A stretch of DNA of 64,000 bases from Aliivibrio fischeri (GTDB taxonomy: Bacteria; Pseudomonadota; Gammaproteobacteria; Enterobacterales; Vibrionaceae), in the NCBI RefSeq assembly GCF_009727955.1, contig NZ_WOBR01000004.1, forward strand, positions 807,724 through 871,723. The letters run 5' to 3'. Shown here piece by piece: positions 35,647-45,866 of this stretch. The notes beneath the pieces were generated by a model that saw only the letters and a program-made list of their open reading frames with translations, was not told the DNA's origin and did not search any database. Each line of letters starts with the position of its first letter. Positions within the stretch are counted from its first letter, which is position 1. Both the position numbers and the translations under genes were made by a program.

Positions 35647-37134
35647 ATGGATAATAAAGTAAGTATATTAAACCAACCAAAACCATTTAAGATGATATTT
35701 TTCATTGAATTATGGGAGCGATTTGGTTACTACGGCCTTCAAGGGATCCTCGCCGTCTACTTCGTAGATAAGCTTGGCTTTAGCATGCAAGACTCCTTCG
35801 TTACCTTTGGTGCATTCGCTGCCTTAGTGTATGGGCTTGTCTCTGTTGGTGGTTACGTCGGAGACTATGTTCTAGGAACGAAACGCACCATGGTGTTCGG
35901 TGCAGTTGTTCTTGCTTTGGGTTATTTTTTAATGGGCTTCTCCATTTTAAATCCTAACTTTATCTATTTAGCCCTTGGTGCTATCGCCGTTGGTAATGGT
36001 TTATTTAAAGCAAATCCATCCAGCCTATTAGCTAAGTGTTATGAAAAAGGCGATTCACGCTTAGATGGTGCATTCACCCTTTATTATATGTCCATTAATA
36101 TTGGCTCTTTAGTTTCCCTTTCTATAAGCCCTGTTATTGCCAATAATTATGGTTATGAATACGCATTTATCATCTGTGGTTTGGGTCTTATCGCTAGTTT
36201 ATTTAGCTACTTTTCATTGCGCAGCACAGTGCAAGGGATTGGCTCTGAACCTGATGCCCTGCCTCTCAACAAAACCAAAGCGCTTATCGTTTTAATTGGT
36301 ACAGTTGCATCTACTCTAGTGTGTGCATGGCTATTACAAAACATCATGATGGCAAACTTAGCACTTGGTCTAATCGGTGTTGGTGTGGTTGGCTTCTTCT
36401 TAAAAGAAACGTTTAAAGAAACAGGTGAACAACGCAACAAAATGATTGTGGCTTTCATTCTTATGCTACAAGCGATCATTTTCTATGTGTTATATGCTCA
36501 GATGCCAACATCACTTAACTTTTTTGCCATTAATAACGTCCACTCTGAGTTGTTTGGTATTGATATTAACCCTGTTAGTCTACAAGCGTTAAATCCATTC
36601 TGGGTGATTTTCTGTAGCCCTATATTGGCTTATCTATACACTTACTATGGAAACCAAAACAAAGACTTATCTATGCCAGGTAAATTCACTGTTGGTATGT
36701 TTATGTGTGCCTTTGGTTTCTTATCTGTTGCAGCCGCAGGCAACTGGTTTGCTGACCAAGCTGGTATGGTTTCGGTTTGGTGGATGATATTGGTGTACTT
36801 ATTCCAAAGTTTAGGCGAGTTAATGATCAGTGGTCTTGGCCTTGCGATGGTGGCGAGTTTGGTTCCGCAACGTTTAATGGGCTTTACAATGGGCGCATGG
36901 TTTTTAACTCAAGCCGCTTCTTTCATCATTGGTGGTTATGTAGCAACATTCAGTGCAACGCCAGAGCATTTAACCGATCCTCTGGATACACTGCCTGTTT
37001 ATACTGAGCTATTCCAAAACATTGGTTTTGTTACTTTAGCAGTCGCTATTGTAATGGCTGTTACTGCACCAAAACTAAATAAGATGATGACAAGCTCACA
37101 ACCAGAAAACGCTGAATTGGTTGAGCAACCATAA
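35647..37134 (+). CDS. Proton-dependent oligopeptide transporter (POT/PTR2 family)
   Basis: A 495-residue major-facilitator inner-membrane protein that imports di- and tripeptides with protons. The hallmark ExxERFxYYG motif is at residues 21-30 ([10 protein letters not shown]), followed by [13 protein letters not shown]. About 14 hydrophobic segments are visible, the bacterial POT number. It belongs with DtpA/DtpB-like proteins; the exact paralogue is not fixed. The start codon follows AGGTGAAATAACTAAT. Adjacent prolyl oligopeptidase (convergent) makes a peptide-use neighbourhood. Confidence 0.92.
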   Translation: MDNKVSILNQPKPFKMIFFIELWERFGYYGLQGILAVYFVDKLGFSMQDSFVTFGAFAALVYGLVSVGGYVGDYVLGTKRTMVFGAVVLALGYFLMGFSILNPNFIYLALGAIAVGNGLFKANPSSLLAKCYEKGDSRLDGAFTLYYMSINIGSLVSLSISPVIANNYGYEYAFIICGLGLIASLFSYFSLRSTVQGIGSEPDALPLNKTKALIVLIGTVASTLVCAWLLQNIMMANLALGLIGVGVVGFFLKETFKETGEQRNKMIVAFILMLQAIIFYVLYAQMPTSLNFFAINNVHSELFGIDINPVSLQALNPFWVIFCSPILAYLYTYYGNQNKDLSMPGKFTVGMFMCAFGFLSVAAAGNWFADQAGMVSVWWMILVYLFQSLGELMISGLGLAMVASLVPQRLMGFTMGAWFLTQAASFIIGGYVATFSATPEHLTDPLDTLPVYTELFQNIGFVTLAVAIVMAVTAPKLNKMMTSSQPENAELVEQP

Positions 37135-37158
37135 GCATTTTTAGCTAAGTTAACTGAC

Positions 37159-37200
37159 AAAAAAGCAGAATGAATTTTAATCCTCATTCTGCTTTTTTAT
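37159..37200. terminator. Bidirectional terminator
   Basis: A 15-bp stem (37159-37173 with 37184-37198) and 10-base loop with A/T flanks, between the convergent POT and prolyl oligopeptidase genes. Confidence 0.9.
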
Positions 37201-37249
37201 TGTGATTTCAATTTGTCGTGTTCTTAACTATTAATGTATTAAACTCAAA

Positions 37250-39286
37250 TTACTCAAACGGATTCACCTTCATATTACTTAAGGTAAATGCGTAAACATC
37301 CGCCATTAAATCCATCGATTTCGAGATTGGCATTCCGGCACCATGACCGGCATTAACATCGATGCGGATCAATACAGGATTATCGCCTGATTGCTTAGCT
37401 TGCAACTCAGAAATAAACTTATAAGAGTGAGCAGGAACAACGCGATCATCATGATCAGCGGTTGTCACTAATGTCGCAGGATATTCTACGCCCTCTTTCA
37501 CGTTATGCACTGGTGAGTAGTTTAATAGGTAGTTAAACATCTCTTCGCTTTGTTCTGAAGTACCGTAGTCATACGCCCAACCTTCACCAGAAGTAAAGGT
37601 GTGGTAACGAAGCATATCCAGAACACCAACCGCTGGCAGAGCAACTTTAAATAGCTCTGGTCGCTGAGTCATACACGCACCAACCAATAAACCACCGTTT
37701 GAACCACCACGAATTGCCAAATGTGATGAGTCGGTATATTTTTCTGCTATTAAGAACTCTACTGCTGCAATAAAGTCATCAAATACATTTTGTTTCTGTT
37801 GCTGTGTTCCTGCCTTATGCCACTCTTTTCCATATTCACCACCACCACGAATATTAGGAATCGCGTACACACCGCCAAGCTCTAACCAACTGGCCATTAC
37901 GCCACTAAAACTCGGCGTTAGGCTGACATTAAAACCACCGTATCCATATAGAATCGTTGGGTTACTACCATCAAGCTCAATGCCTTTACGATAAGAGATA
38001 AGCATTGGGATTTGCGTACCGTCTTTTGATGTATAAAACACTTGTTTCGATTCAAACTTCTCAGAATCAAAAGGGGAAGCAGACGCTAAATACAGTTCTG
38101 TCTCGCCAGTTTTTACATCAAATTGATAAATCGTTGGTGGTGTAACGTAGTTAGTAAAGGTAAAGAAGAGCTCGGTTTGTTCTCTTTTACCTGAGAACCC
38201 CGTTGCTTGGCCTTCACCCGGTAGTTCAATTTCTCGTAATAGATTGCCTGAAAAATCGTACTGCTTCACTTGGCTAAGTACATCAACCATATAAGTTGCA
38301 AACAAGGTACCGCCACCAACGCTTATATCTAATGGCTGTGGTTGTTCAGGGATAATGTCAGTCCACTCACCGGTAACAACATCATAAGATACCACTTTGC
38401 CATTAGGTGCATTTAGGTTCGTGAACATCAGCAGGTGTGTGTCTTCATTCTCAATCACATAGGTATCTGAATCCGTATGATCAAGCACCGTTAATCGATA
38501 TGAACCGTCTCTGTTTAATGGTTCGATAAACAGTTTATTACCCGATGTTGATATAGATGCTGAGATCACTAAATACGCATCATCTTCCGTTGTATAACCA
38601 CTTACGTAACGGTGTTTTTCTTCTTCACTTCCACCAAACACCAAAACATCGTCGGCTTGTGGTTTGCCTATCTCATGAAAATAGAGTTTATGCTGTTCTG
38701 TTCTTGCAGATAATTCACTGCCTTCTGGCTTATCATAGCTTGAGTAGTAAAAGCCTTTTGAACCTAACCATGAAATGCCAGTAAATTTAGCATCGACAAT
38801 TGGCGCTTCAATTTGCTCTTTGGTTTCAGCATTTAATACGATGATTTTGCGCCAATCACTGCCCGCTTCTGAAATCGAATACGCGACTAATGAAGCATCT
38901 TTTGAAAAACTAACAACACTTAAAGAAGTCGTCCCCTCTCCGCTGAACGTATTTGGGTCAAGAAAGACTTCAATATCTTTCCCTTCTTTTGAACGATACA
39001 GAACACTCTGATTTTGTAAGCCATCATTTTGATAAAAATAGGTGTATTCACCACGCTTAAATGGTTGTGACGTTTTTTGGTAATCCTGACCTTTTGCGAT
39101 TAAATCTCGGATATCGTCACGAAAATCAATGTGAGAAAGGTAATCGAAAGTGACGTCATTTTGTTTATTCACCCACGCTTCTGTTTCTTCACTTCTGTCA
39201 TCTTCGAGCCAACGGTATGGATCAGCAATAGCATGAGAAAAATAGTGGTCAACGGTTGAGTCTTGTTTTGTGAAAGGATAAATCAT
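37250..39286 (-). CDS. Prolyl oligopeptidase (S9A)
   Basis: A 678-residue serine peptidase without signal peptide that cuts short peptides after proline. An N-terminal beta-propeller (about 70-400) leads into the alpha/beta-hydrolase domain. The nucleophile is S529 in RGGSNGG, the acid is in the TTADHDDRVVP loop (about 612-622), and the His is in NAGHGAG near 650. IRGGGEYGKEWH at about 479-490 is the family's conserved loop. Length is typical for prolyl endopeptidases (about 680-710). It is convergent with the peptide transporter gene. Confidence 0.92.
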   Translation of the reverse strand: MIYPFTKQDSTVDHYFSHAIADPYRWLEDDRSEETEAWVNKQNDVTFDYLSHIDFRDDIRDLIAKGQDYQKTSQPFKRGEYTYFYQNDGLQNQSVLYRSKEGKDIEVFLDPNTFSGEGTTSLSVVSFSKDASLVAYSISEAGSDWRKIIVLNAETKEQIEAPIVDAKFTGISWLGSKGFYYSSYDKPEGSELSARTEQHKLYFHEIGKPQADDVLVFGGSEEEKHRYVSGYTTEDDAYLVISASISTSGNKLFIEPLNRDGSYRLTVLDHTDSDTYVIENEDTHLLMFTNLNAPNGKVVSYDVVTGEWTDIIPEQPQPLDISVGGGTLFATYMVDVLSQVKQYDFSGNLLREIELPGEGQATGFSGKREQTELFFTFTNYVTPPTIYQFDVKTGETELYLASASPFDSEKFESKQVFYTSKDGTQIPMLISYRKGIELDGSNPTILYGYGGFNVSLTPSFSGVMASWLELGGVYAIPNIRGGGEYGKEWHKAGTQQQKQNVFDDFIAAVEFLIAEKYTDSSHLAIRGGSNGGLLVGACMTQRPELFKVALPAVGVLDMLRYHTFTSGEGWAYDYGTSEQSEEMFNYLLNYSPVHNVKEGVEYPATLVTTADHDDRVVPAHSYKFISELQAKQSGDNPVLIRIDVNAGHGAGMPISKSMDLMADVYAFTLSNMKVNPFE

Positions 39287-39737
39287 AATGCATCCCTATT
39301 TATAATTAGTTTGTGTTATCTGTTTGTAGAATACGCCCATTAAAAATAAGAATGCAACTGTTTGGTGGTTTAAGACTAGTTATTGATACCGAGAGCATTA
39401 AGGTTCAATCAAAACCAATCATTGACACTTTTTATTCGTTTAGAATGTTTATTAAACAGCGACTTTTCGTAATTTATTTTTATGATATCTAGATCACATT
39501 TTTTATAAAATAAAGAAATAAGTTTGTCGACAGATTGACAAATTCGCTCTATTTTATCGTCGATTCAGGTTAATCGTGATCTGAATGTTTTTCGAGCATT
39601 ACATTACTTACAAAAATACGTCCGCACACAATATTTATACTCTATTAATTTAAGTTGAACCCGTCTGAATTCCCTCAGCACGGGGAATTATTGGTGCGCG
39701 CACTTAATTAAATCTGTTTTTATTACGGACAATAAAA
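39287..39737. other. Divergent intergenic region, prolyl oligopeptidase/BCCT
   Basis: About 450 bp with promoters expected for both genes. It contains a weak CRP-like half-site (TGATATCTAGATCACA, 39483-39498) and a hairpin at 39668-39689 within the probable leader of the BCCT gene. No gene was seen. Confidence 0.4.
39668..39689 (+). other. Leader hairpin of the BCCT gene
   Basis: AATTCCC (39668-39674) pairs with GGGAATT (39683-39689) around an 8-base loop. It lies about 50 bases before the BCCT start codon and has no T-run after it. It could be a leader RNA structure or an operator. Confidence 0.35.
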
Positions 39738-41690
39738 ATGAAAAAACACTTCGAGCTTATCGATAAACCCACCTTTTTCGGCGCAATCTTACTGCTTTGT
39801 GCGGTTGTAGTTCCTTTACTGGTATTCCCAGCTGAAGGTGCCGAGTGGATTGCCGTAGCTAAAACATTTATGACCGACAAACTGGGCTTTGCATATTTAG
39901 GGCTAGGTTTAGCGGCATTTTTCTTCATGATCTACATCGTGTTCTCTGATATCGGCCAAATCAAACTGGGTGATCCAGATGAAAAGCCTGAATTTGCACT
40001 GGCGTCTTGGGCGGCAATGCTATTTTGTGGCGGTATCGGTGCCAGTATTTTGTACTGGGGTACGATTGAATGGGCATACTACTACCAGAACCCTCCGTTT
40101 CAATTAGAAGCTGGCAGTGAGGAAGCAGTACGTTGGGCGGCGACTTATGGTCTTTTCCACTGGGGTCCAATTGCTTGGTGTATCTATATGATCCCTGCAA
40201 TTCCAATTGCTTACTTCTTCTACGTACGTAAACAACCTGTACTGAAAGTATCTGCTGCTTTAATGCCTGTTATTGGCGAAGCAAACAGCTTTGGTAAACT
40301 GGGTAAAGTTATTGATGTACTGTTTATCTTCGGTCTATTGGGCGGCGCAGCAACAACCTTAGGTTTAGCAGCACCACTTATCAACGAAGGTATTAGCTAC
40401 CTATTTGGTATTCCTGCAACAACAGGTAGCCAGATTTTAGTACTTATGGTTTGTACCGCTATCTTTGCTTACTCATCGTATATGGGTATGGACAAAGGCA
40501 TTAAGATTTTAAGTAACATTAACTTCTGGGGTGCATTAGGTTTACTGCTGTTTGTATTAGTTTGCGGTCCAACCATCTTTATGTTGGAAACAGGCTTAGA
40601 CTCAATCGGTCGTATGCTATCTAACTTCTTTGTGATGGCGACATGGGCTGAACCGTTTGGTGGTATGGGTACGTTTGCAGATACGCACTTCCCACAAGAC
40701 TGGACGATTTTCTACTGGGCATGGTGGTTAGTATTTGCACCAAGTATGGGTCTGTTCGTTGCTCGTATTTCACGTGGCAGAACGATTAAACAGATGGTTT
40801 CAGGTGCAGTATTCTTCGGCTCTTTAGGCTGTGCAATGTACTTCATCATCCTTGGTAACTACGGTTTATCACTGCAATTATCTGGTGAATTAGACGTTGT
40901 TGGTATTCTTAATAGCGAAGGCGCAACCCGTGCTATCTTCTCTATTTTAGAACAACTGCCATTCAGTACTTTTGTTATTGCTGTGTTTACTTTGTTATGT
41001 GTGATTTTCACTGCGACAACGTTTGACTCTATCTCTTACATTTTAGCGTCAGTAGTACAAACAAATGTAACTGAAGATCCAATGCGTTGGAACCGTCTGT
41101 TCTGGGCTTTCACCCTATCATTCATGCCATCTGCATTGATGTTTATGGGCGGCCTAGCAACATTACAAACAGCAGCGATTGTTGGTGGTTTACCTCTATT
41201 AGTTATCGCTATCATGCTAATGATCTCTGGTGTTAAAGCAGCCATGCTTGATTTATCACACCAAGATAATTACGTTGATCCTGTTATCAACATTTCTGAC
41301 TTACCAGATGTTGATCCATGGAGCAAAGAAGGCCAAGCATTGGCACGCTTTGAACAGCTACGTGATAACGCAATTGAAGCGGCTGATCTTGAGCGTGAAG
41401 CAAACGATGCTATTTGGATGCTGAAAAAGCAATTACGTAAAGAAGCATTAGCTCGTGGTGAATCAAGTGTTGATTTAGGTGATGCACCTGATGAGATCAT
41501 TGAAAAATTACGTCAACTAACTGATGACTCGACAAATGCTAAAGAAGCGAAATTAGCAGCGTCTGAGCTTGCTCAAGAAGCACGTGTTGCCTTTGATGCA
41601 CTGATGCGTCAGAAAGTTGAGGAAGAAGCACAACAAGCAAATGAAGAAGCAAAATTGGCGATTAAAACAAGATTGAACACACCAAGCTAA
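39738..41690 (+). CDS. BCCT-family betaine/choline/carnitine transporter
   Basis: A 650-residue inner-membrane transporter with about 12 hydrophobic segments up to residue 500. The family signature WTIFYWAWWLVFAPSMG lies near 321-337, and GTIEWAYYY in an early helix. BCCT proteins import glycine betaine, choline, carnitine or DMSP, usually as osmolytes. A hydrophilic C-terminal extension of about 145 residues (rich in Ala, Glu, Lys, with coiled-coil character) is longer than in minimal members. Such tails sense osmotic stress in BetP. Substrate is open. It has an ACGGACAATAAAA leader and a terminator downstream. Confidence 0.9.
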   Translation: MKKHFELIDKPTFFGAILLLCAVVVPLLVFPAEGAEWIAVAKTFMTDKLGFAYLGLGLAAFFFMIYIVFSDIGQIKLGDPDEKPEFALASWAAMLFCGGIGASILYWGTIEWAYYYQNPPFQLEAGSEEAVRWAATYGLFHWGPIAWCIYMIPAIPIAYFFYVRKQPVLKVSAALMPVIGEANSFGKLGKVIDVLFIFGLLGGAATTLGLAAPLINEGISYLFGIPATTGSQILVLMVCTAIFAYSSYMGMDKGIKILSNINFWGALGLLLFVLVCGPTIFMLETGLDSIGRMLSNFFVMATWAEPFGGMGTFADTHFPQDWTIFYWAWWLVFAPSMGLFVARISRGRTIKQMVSGAVFFGSLGCAMYFIILGNYGLSLQLSGELDVVGILNSEGATRAIFSILEQLPFSTFVIAVFTLLCVIFTATTFDSISYILASVVQTNVTEDPMRWNRLFWAFTLSFMPSALMFMGGLATLQTAAIVGGLPLLVIAIMLMISGVKAAMLDLSHQDNYVDPVINISDLPDVDPWSKEGQALARFEQLRDNAIEAADLEREANDAIWMLKKQLRKEALARGESSVDLGDAPDEIIEKLRQLTDDSTNAKEAKLAASELAQEARVAFDALMRQKVEEEAQQANEEAKLAIKTRLNTPS

Positions 41691-41718
41691 TCTTACATTA
41701 ACTCAAATGCTAAATATG

Positions 41719-41750
41719 AAAAAACCGCTGAACTTCCAGCGGTTTTTTTA
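41719..41750. terminator. Bidirectional terminator
   Basis: AAAAAACCGCTG pairs with CAGCGGTTTTTT around AACTTC. It serves the BCCT (+) and GNAT (-) genes. Confidence 0.9.
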
Positions 41751-41778
41751 TGTCAATGTAACGAATTATCTGTTCTAT

Positions 41779-42288
41779 TTATTCAAAGAACGCTGGATGA
41801 TAGTTAACTTCACCCTGAGGCATTTCAATTTCTGTTAATGGCAGACTTAAAAAATACTCAGCAGGTACGCCTTCTAGTATTAATTTTTCATCCGACTTAA
41901 AGCCAAATCGTTGATAATATTCTGGTTCACCAAGTAACACAGCCCCTTCCGCACCTTGCTCGATTAATTGTTCAAGACCTAGACGAATTAAACGTGAACC
42001 AATACCTTCACTTTGATGCTCAGGTAATACCGAAACAGGCCCTAAACCGTACCATTTCGAATCCTTACCATTAATTAATACAGGTGAAAATGCTATATGC
42101 CCAATGATGGTGTCACCCTTCTCAGCCACAAGTGACAGAGTAAGTGCATTATTCTCACGTAATCGTTCAATGATTTTATGCTCTGTTGGTTTTGCACCTG
42201 GAGCATGATGCGGATGGTTTTCAAACGCTTTATAAGTTACGTTTTCAATTGCTTTATGATCGGATTCTTTTTCTATTCTAAATTTCAT
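41779..42288 (-). CDS. GNAT-family N-acetyltransferase
   Basis: A 169-residue acetyltransferase of the YhbS-like group. The acetyl-CoA-binding motif A is visible as VLPEHQSEGIGSRLIRLGLE (about 94-113), followed by LGEPEYYQRFGF, which is typical of COG3153 members. The substrate is unknown. The ATG at 42288 is chosen because it starts the GNAT fold and has AGAGA upstream; an in-frame extension to 42381 adds 31 residues of no recognised domain. Confidence 0.85.
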   Translation of the reverse strand: MKFRIEKESDHKAIENVTYKAFENHPHHAPGAKPTEHKIIERLRENNALTLSLVAEKGDTIIGHIAFSPVLINGKDSKWYGLGPVSVLPEHQSEGIGSRLIRLGLEQLIEQGAEGAVLLGEPEYYQRFGFKSDEKLILEGVPAEYFLSLPLTEIEMPQGEVNYHPAFFE

Positions 42289-42462
42289 GTCTATCTCTAA
42301 TGTTTTAAACCGTTTTTGAAGGCGCACCACTTCAAATAAATCATTTGAAATAAAACACCTTCCGTTTACTTGATAAAGCATAGACTATGAAGCTTTAGAC
42401 AGGTCAATAGATGTTTTTATAAACTTCGCACTATATTGAATTAACAATGCAAGTTAAGGTAT

Positions 42463-43176
42463 TCATCTCATTCCTAATACTATAGCAGCGATACCTGATA
42501 CCGAACACATCACCAAAGACACCTTTCTTATTGTTCCTTTATCGATTTTATCCACCACTTTCATTGCGACCAGATAACCGATAACCGAAGCCGGAAGTAA
42601 TGGCAATGTAAGATATAAATGATTCAAGCTCATGTATCCCGCAGGTACTTGCACTGCAAGAGAAATAAAACTACTCACAACAAAGAAAGCAGATAAGTTA
42701 GCTCGAATAAGGTTTGCTTCTTGATGTTGTAATAACAGGGCCATTGGAGGGCCTCCAATACCTGAACTGGTACCGAATAGACCAGAGAAAAAACCTGCAA
42801 TCGTCATTCTTGAATTATTTGGTTCAATACGAAATGGAAGCAAACTAATCGCAACAGCAAGTAATACAACCACACCAATCCAAAGAGACAGCAGTTTTGC
42901 ATCTACGTAATAAAGCAATAAACCACCAAATACAGAACCGGGAATCCGACCTAAAAATGCGTACCCTAAGCCCCGAAAAGACACATTCGCTTTATGTTTA
43001 TAGGCATTAATAATGGATAAGAATAAACCGACAATCACTATTGGGGCAGGAACGTAATCAGGAGAAATTAAAAATAGCAGTGGCGCAGTAACAATAGCAA
43101 GTCCAAAACCAATCGCACTTTGGACAAATGATCCTATAAAGATAAGGAACATTGCAGATAATAAACCAAGATCCAT
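42463..43176 (-). CDS. TauE/SafE-family membrane transporter
   Basis: A 237-residue inner-membrane protein with about eight hydrophobic segments and the family features GFGLAIVTAPLLFLI in the first repeat and GLFGTSSGIGGPPMALLL in the second. TauE/SafE proteins are proposed exporters of sulfite, sulfoacetate or other organic anions. The substrate is unknown. The ATG at 43176 is preferred over one at 43191 because GGAG lies about 9 bases before it. Confidence 0.85.
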   Translation of the reverse strand: MDLGLLSAMFLIFIGSFVQSAIGFGLAIVTAPLLFLISPDYVPAPIVIVGLFLSIINAYKHKANVSFRGLGYAFLGRIPGSVFGGLLLYYVDAKLLSLWIGVVVLLAVAISLLPFRIEPNNSRMTIAGFFSGLFGTSSGIGGPPMALLLQHQEANLIRANLSAFFVVSSFISLAVQVPAGYMSLNHLYLTLPLLPASVIGYLVAMKVVDKIDKGTIRKVSLVMCSVSGIAAIVLGMR

Positions 43177-43285
43177 CAAAGTCGGCTCCATAAAAAATGC
43201 CTTCTGAATAAAGGCTAAACAGAAGGCATTATGAACCAGATTTAATTACTGAAACAGTAAAATCAAATAAATGAATCTAAATCAC

Positions 43286-43825
43286 TTATTCTACTGATTG
43301 TAGGGTTTCCCAAGTAACTTCACACTCGCCCTGCTCAGTTGAAATAAATGCTGAGTCACCTGTGATCATCACTGAAATATCCATCGTTCTTTGAAGTAAT
43401 GCAGCAAACGCTTGAATTTGTTCCCAATCAAAACGCACAACATCTACTGAGTAAGCAGAAAATTTACTTTGGTTTTGTTTCCACCACACTTCTGATTTTG
43501 AGTTGAAGCTATAAACTTTGGTTTCTTTTGACTGACGCGTTGCTTTTTTCATGCGATCCGCATCTGGTTCACCCGCATCGATCCATAATGAAATCGTGTC
43601 ATCATATTCACGAACCCAAATATCAGGTTCGTCAACTTCTGATAATCCTTTAGTAAAGGTTAGGCCTTCTCTTGCATTTAAACAAAATGCTAATACACGC
43701 GCCATCATGCGTTCTGTGTTTTCTGAAGGGTGCTGAGCAATCGTCAGATTCAATGAATCATAATGATCACGATTCATGTCTGTTAAAGCGACGCGAAATT
43801 TATAGATGGTTGGTTTAAGAGCCAC
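43286..43825 (-). CDS. yaeQ: YaeQ family protein
   Basis: A 179-residue cytoplasmic protein matching E. coli YaeQ (181 aa): it begins VALKPTIYKFR-like, followed by HPSENTERMMARVLAF, GLSEVDEPDIW and the C-terminal ISVMITGDSAFIS. The fold is PD-(D/E)XK nuclease-like, but no function is firmly assigned. I place the start at a GTG (43825), which has AGGA at ideal spacing and aligns with the E. coli start; the ATG 33 bases upstream would add an unconserved hydrophobic stretch. Confidence 0.9.
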   Translation of the reverse strand: MALKPTIYKFRVALTDMNRDHYDSLNLTIAQHPSENTERMMARVLAFCLNAREGLTFTKGLSEVDEPDIWVREYDDTISLWIDAGEPDADRMKKATRQSKETKVYSFNSKSEVWWKQNQSKFSAYSVDVVRFDWEQIQAFAALLQRTMDISVMITGDSAFISTEQGECEVTWETLQSVE

Positions 43826-43903
43826 AGGCTTTCCTAACAATATGAGAATTGCGTGCATTGTACCCTTTTCTTGTTGCTATACCAGAGGTGTCTGATTTTT
43901 CAT

Positions 43904-43940
43904 AAAAAAAGGCCTCACAGTGGTACCTGTGAGGCCTTAG
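43904..43940 (-). terminator. Terminator hairpin, copy A of the island boundary repeat
   Basis: AAGGCCTCACAG pairs with CTGTGAGGCCTT around TGGTAC; on the minus strand a T-run follows. It ends the MCP gene at 43969. The sequence recurs almost exactly at 47850-47885. Confidence 0.85.
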
Positions 43941-43968
43941 GATGCTGATAACAGCTGTACTATGGCTA

Positions 43969-45852
43969 TTATGATGAAACAACTTTAAAGAAATCTAATT
44001 CTGTTTTTTGTGCGACAGCTAATTTCGATACTTCATTCGTAGCTTGTTGTGTCTGATTAATTGCTGATACATTTTGAGTAACTAGATCAAAAGTTCGTAT
44101 TGTATTTTGAGCAATCTCTTCTGTTACATGAAGTTGTTCTTGTGATGCTGTAGCGACTAACGTACTGATATCCGATATATTATCAACTGAATCTGAAATC
44201 TGTGTAAAAGCAGTTTGAACATTTTTAGCCAAGCCCATTGATTCTTTAATGACATCGACATTCAACATGATATTGTCGTTAACTTTTTCTGCTTGTGATT
44301 GCAATTTAGTAATAATATTTTGAATATGAAGTGTTGAATCTTGTGTTTTTGCGGCTAGAGTTCGAACTTCATCGGCTACAACAGCAAAACCTCGTCCTGC
44401 ATCACCCGCTCTTGCCGCTTCAATTGCCGCATTCAACGCAAGTAAATTAGTCTGTTCTGATATAGAGTCTATTACATCAGTAACTTCACTAATATTAAGT
44501 GTATCAATTTTTAACTCTGAAATAAGTTTTGCTGTAACTTGTATTGAATTATGTATACCAGTAGTTTTATCAAGCTTATCTTTAATTGCTTTACGACCAT
44601 TTAGCACACTATTTTTTGTCTTTGCTACTTCATTTTCAGCATAAGTTGCGTTTTTTGTTACTTCTTTTGATGTACTTGACAACTCACTAATTGCGGTTGA
44701 AATTTCTTCAATTTGGGCAAGCTCATTTTGAGCGTTTTGAGCTGTTTCTAACATAACGACTGACACTTCTTCTGATGCAGCTGAAACGTTATTTGAGATA
44801 GAGTGACTAGTTGTAACAATTTCAGACATTTTGCGAGTTAGTAACGTAACTGAACGATAAATTCCTGTATCTTTATCAGAAGAAGTTAACTGTTGAGATA
44901 AATCACCATTAGCAATATTAGATAAAATTTCAGATATTTTAACTGGTTCACCTCCGATTGGTTTGTAAATTAAATAAACAACACCATAATAGATAATAGG
45001 CAACATAATTATTAATAGTACAAAAAGAATTAATATGGAATCAAAAAGCATGTTTTTGCTAGCATTATAAATATCATTTTCATACTCATATACCGATATG
45101 GTTAAATTGTATTTATCAATTTTAGTATTAGACGCAACAAAATAATCACCTTTATTATTATCAAATAACCTAATATACTTACCGTTAAAACCATCTAAGC
45201 CTTTAGCAAGAACATTGATATTTTCACCTATATGTTCTTCATTCTTTGCTGTAATTACATATCCATCATGTATAAAAGTATAAATCTGATTCTTATTTGA
45301 CAACTTTAACATTGCTTTATTCAGAGTATCTTGTTTTATACCAAATGCGAGTGCAGCAATTATTTCTTTATTATCATTAAAGACAGGGACAGCAAATGCA
45401 AATACACTTAGATTATTTGCATCCTTATATACTTTAGTTATGACTTTATCTTCACCAGAAAATATCCTAGCGTACCATTCTCTTCTTGATTCTTTCGCAT
45501 TTAAATTTGATAAAATCCCCCCAAGACCAAATACTCTACCATCTTTAAACCCTATAAATGCATTTTCTACATTATTAGCTTCAGCCAATAAGTTTAAACT
45601 TTTTTCAGTAGCTTCCTCATCAAAACTACCATCATCTTTAAAATAAATAGAAAATGAATTTAAAGATGAAAAATACCCATTTATTTTTTCCTCAAGTGAA
45701 GATGCTAATAATTTAGAACGGTCATTAATAGACTCAATCGCTATTTTTTCATTGAAATTATAAAATGCTCTATATCCATTCACTGTTAATAAAGTTGCAA
45801 CCACAACTACCAATAAAGATGAATAGACTAGAATCTTATTTTTTAAAAGCAC
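43969..45852 (-). CDS. Methyl-accepting chemotaxis protein in AT-rich island
   Basis: A 627-residue chemoreceptor: TM1 about 7-27, a dCache-like periplasmic domain (SRREWYARIF near 122, VFAFAVPVFNDNKEIIAALAFGI as the distal strand pattern), TM2 about 270-297, HAMP-like linker, and the signalling tip [20 protein letters not shown] near 465. There is no C-terminal CheR pentapeptide. The sensor half is markedly AT-rich while the signalling half is near average for the window. The stop is followed by terminator copy A. It starts 14 bp after the ToxR-like regulator gene ends, so the two are probably co-transcribed. Confidence 0.9.
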   Translation of the reverse strand: MLLKNKILVYSSLLVVVVATLLTVNGYRAFYNFNEKIAIESINDRSKLLASSLEEKINGYFSSLNSFSIYFKDDGSFDEEATEKSLNLLAEANNVENAFIGFKDGRVFGLGGILSNLNAKESRREWYARIFSGEDKVITKVYKDANNLSVFAFAVPVFNDNKEIIAALAFGIKQDTLNKAMLKLSNKNQIYTFIHDGYVITAKNEEHIGENINVLAKGLDGFNGKYIRLFDNNKGDYFVASNTKIDKYNLTISVYEYENDIYNASKNMLFDSILILFVLLIIMLPIIYYGVVYLIYKPIGGEPVKISEILSNIANGDLSQQLTSSDKDTGIYRSVTLLTRKMSEIVTTSHSISNNVSAASEEVSVVMLETAQNAQNELAQIEEISTAISELSSTSKEVTKNATYAENEVAKTKNSVLNGRKAIKDKLDKTTGIHNSIQVTAKLISELKIDTLNISEVTDVIDSISEQTNLLALNAAIEAARAGDAGRGFAVVADEVRTLAAKTQDSTLHIQNIITKLQSQAEKVNDNIMLNVDVIKESMGLAKNVQTAFTQISDSVDNISDISTLVATASQEQLHVTEEIAQNTIRTFDLVTQNVSAINQTQQATNEVSKLAVAQKTELDFFKVVSS

Positions 45853-45866
45853 CTTTACTCTCCATA

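Noticed and set aside
39483-39498. CRP-like TGATATCTAGATCACA
   Set aside because: Only the right half matches the consensus fully; it is 200-240 bp from both flanking genes. Mentioned in the intergenic entry, not called as a site.
43914-43937. LexA-like ACAG/CTGT pair inside the hairpin copies
   Set aside because: It is explained by the terminator stem; spacing does not match the LexA box and no SOS gene follows.
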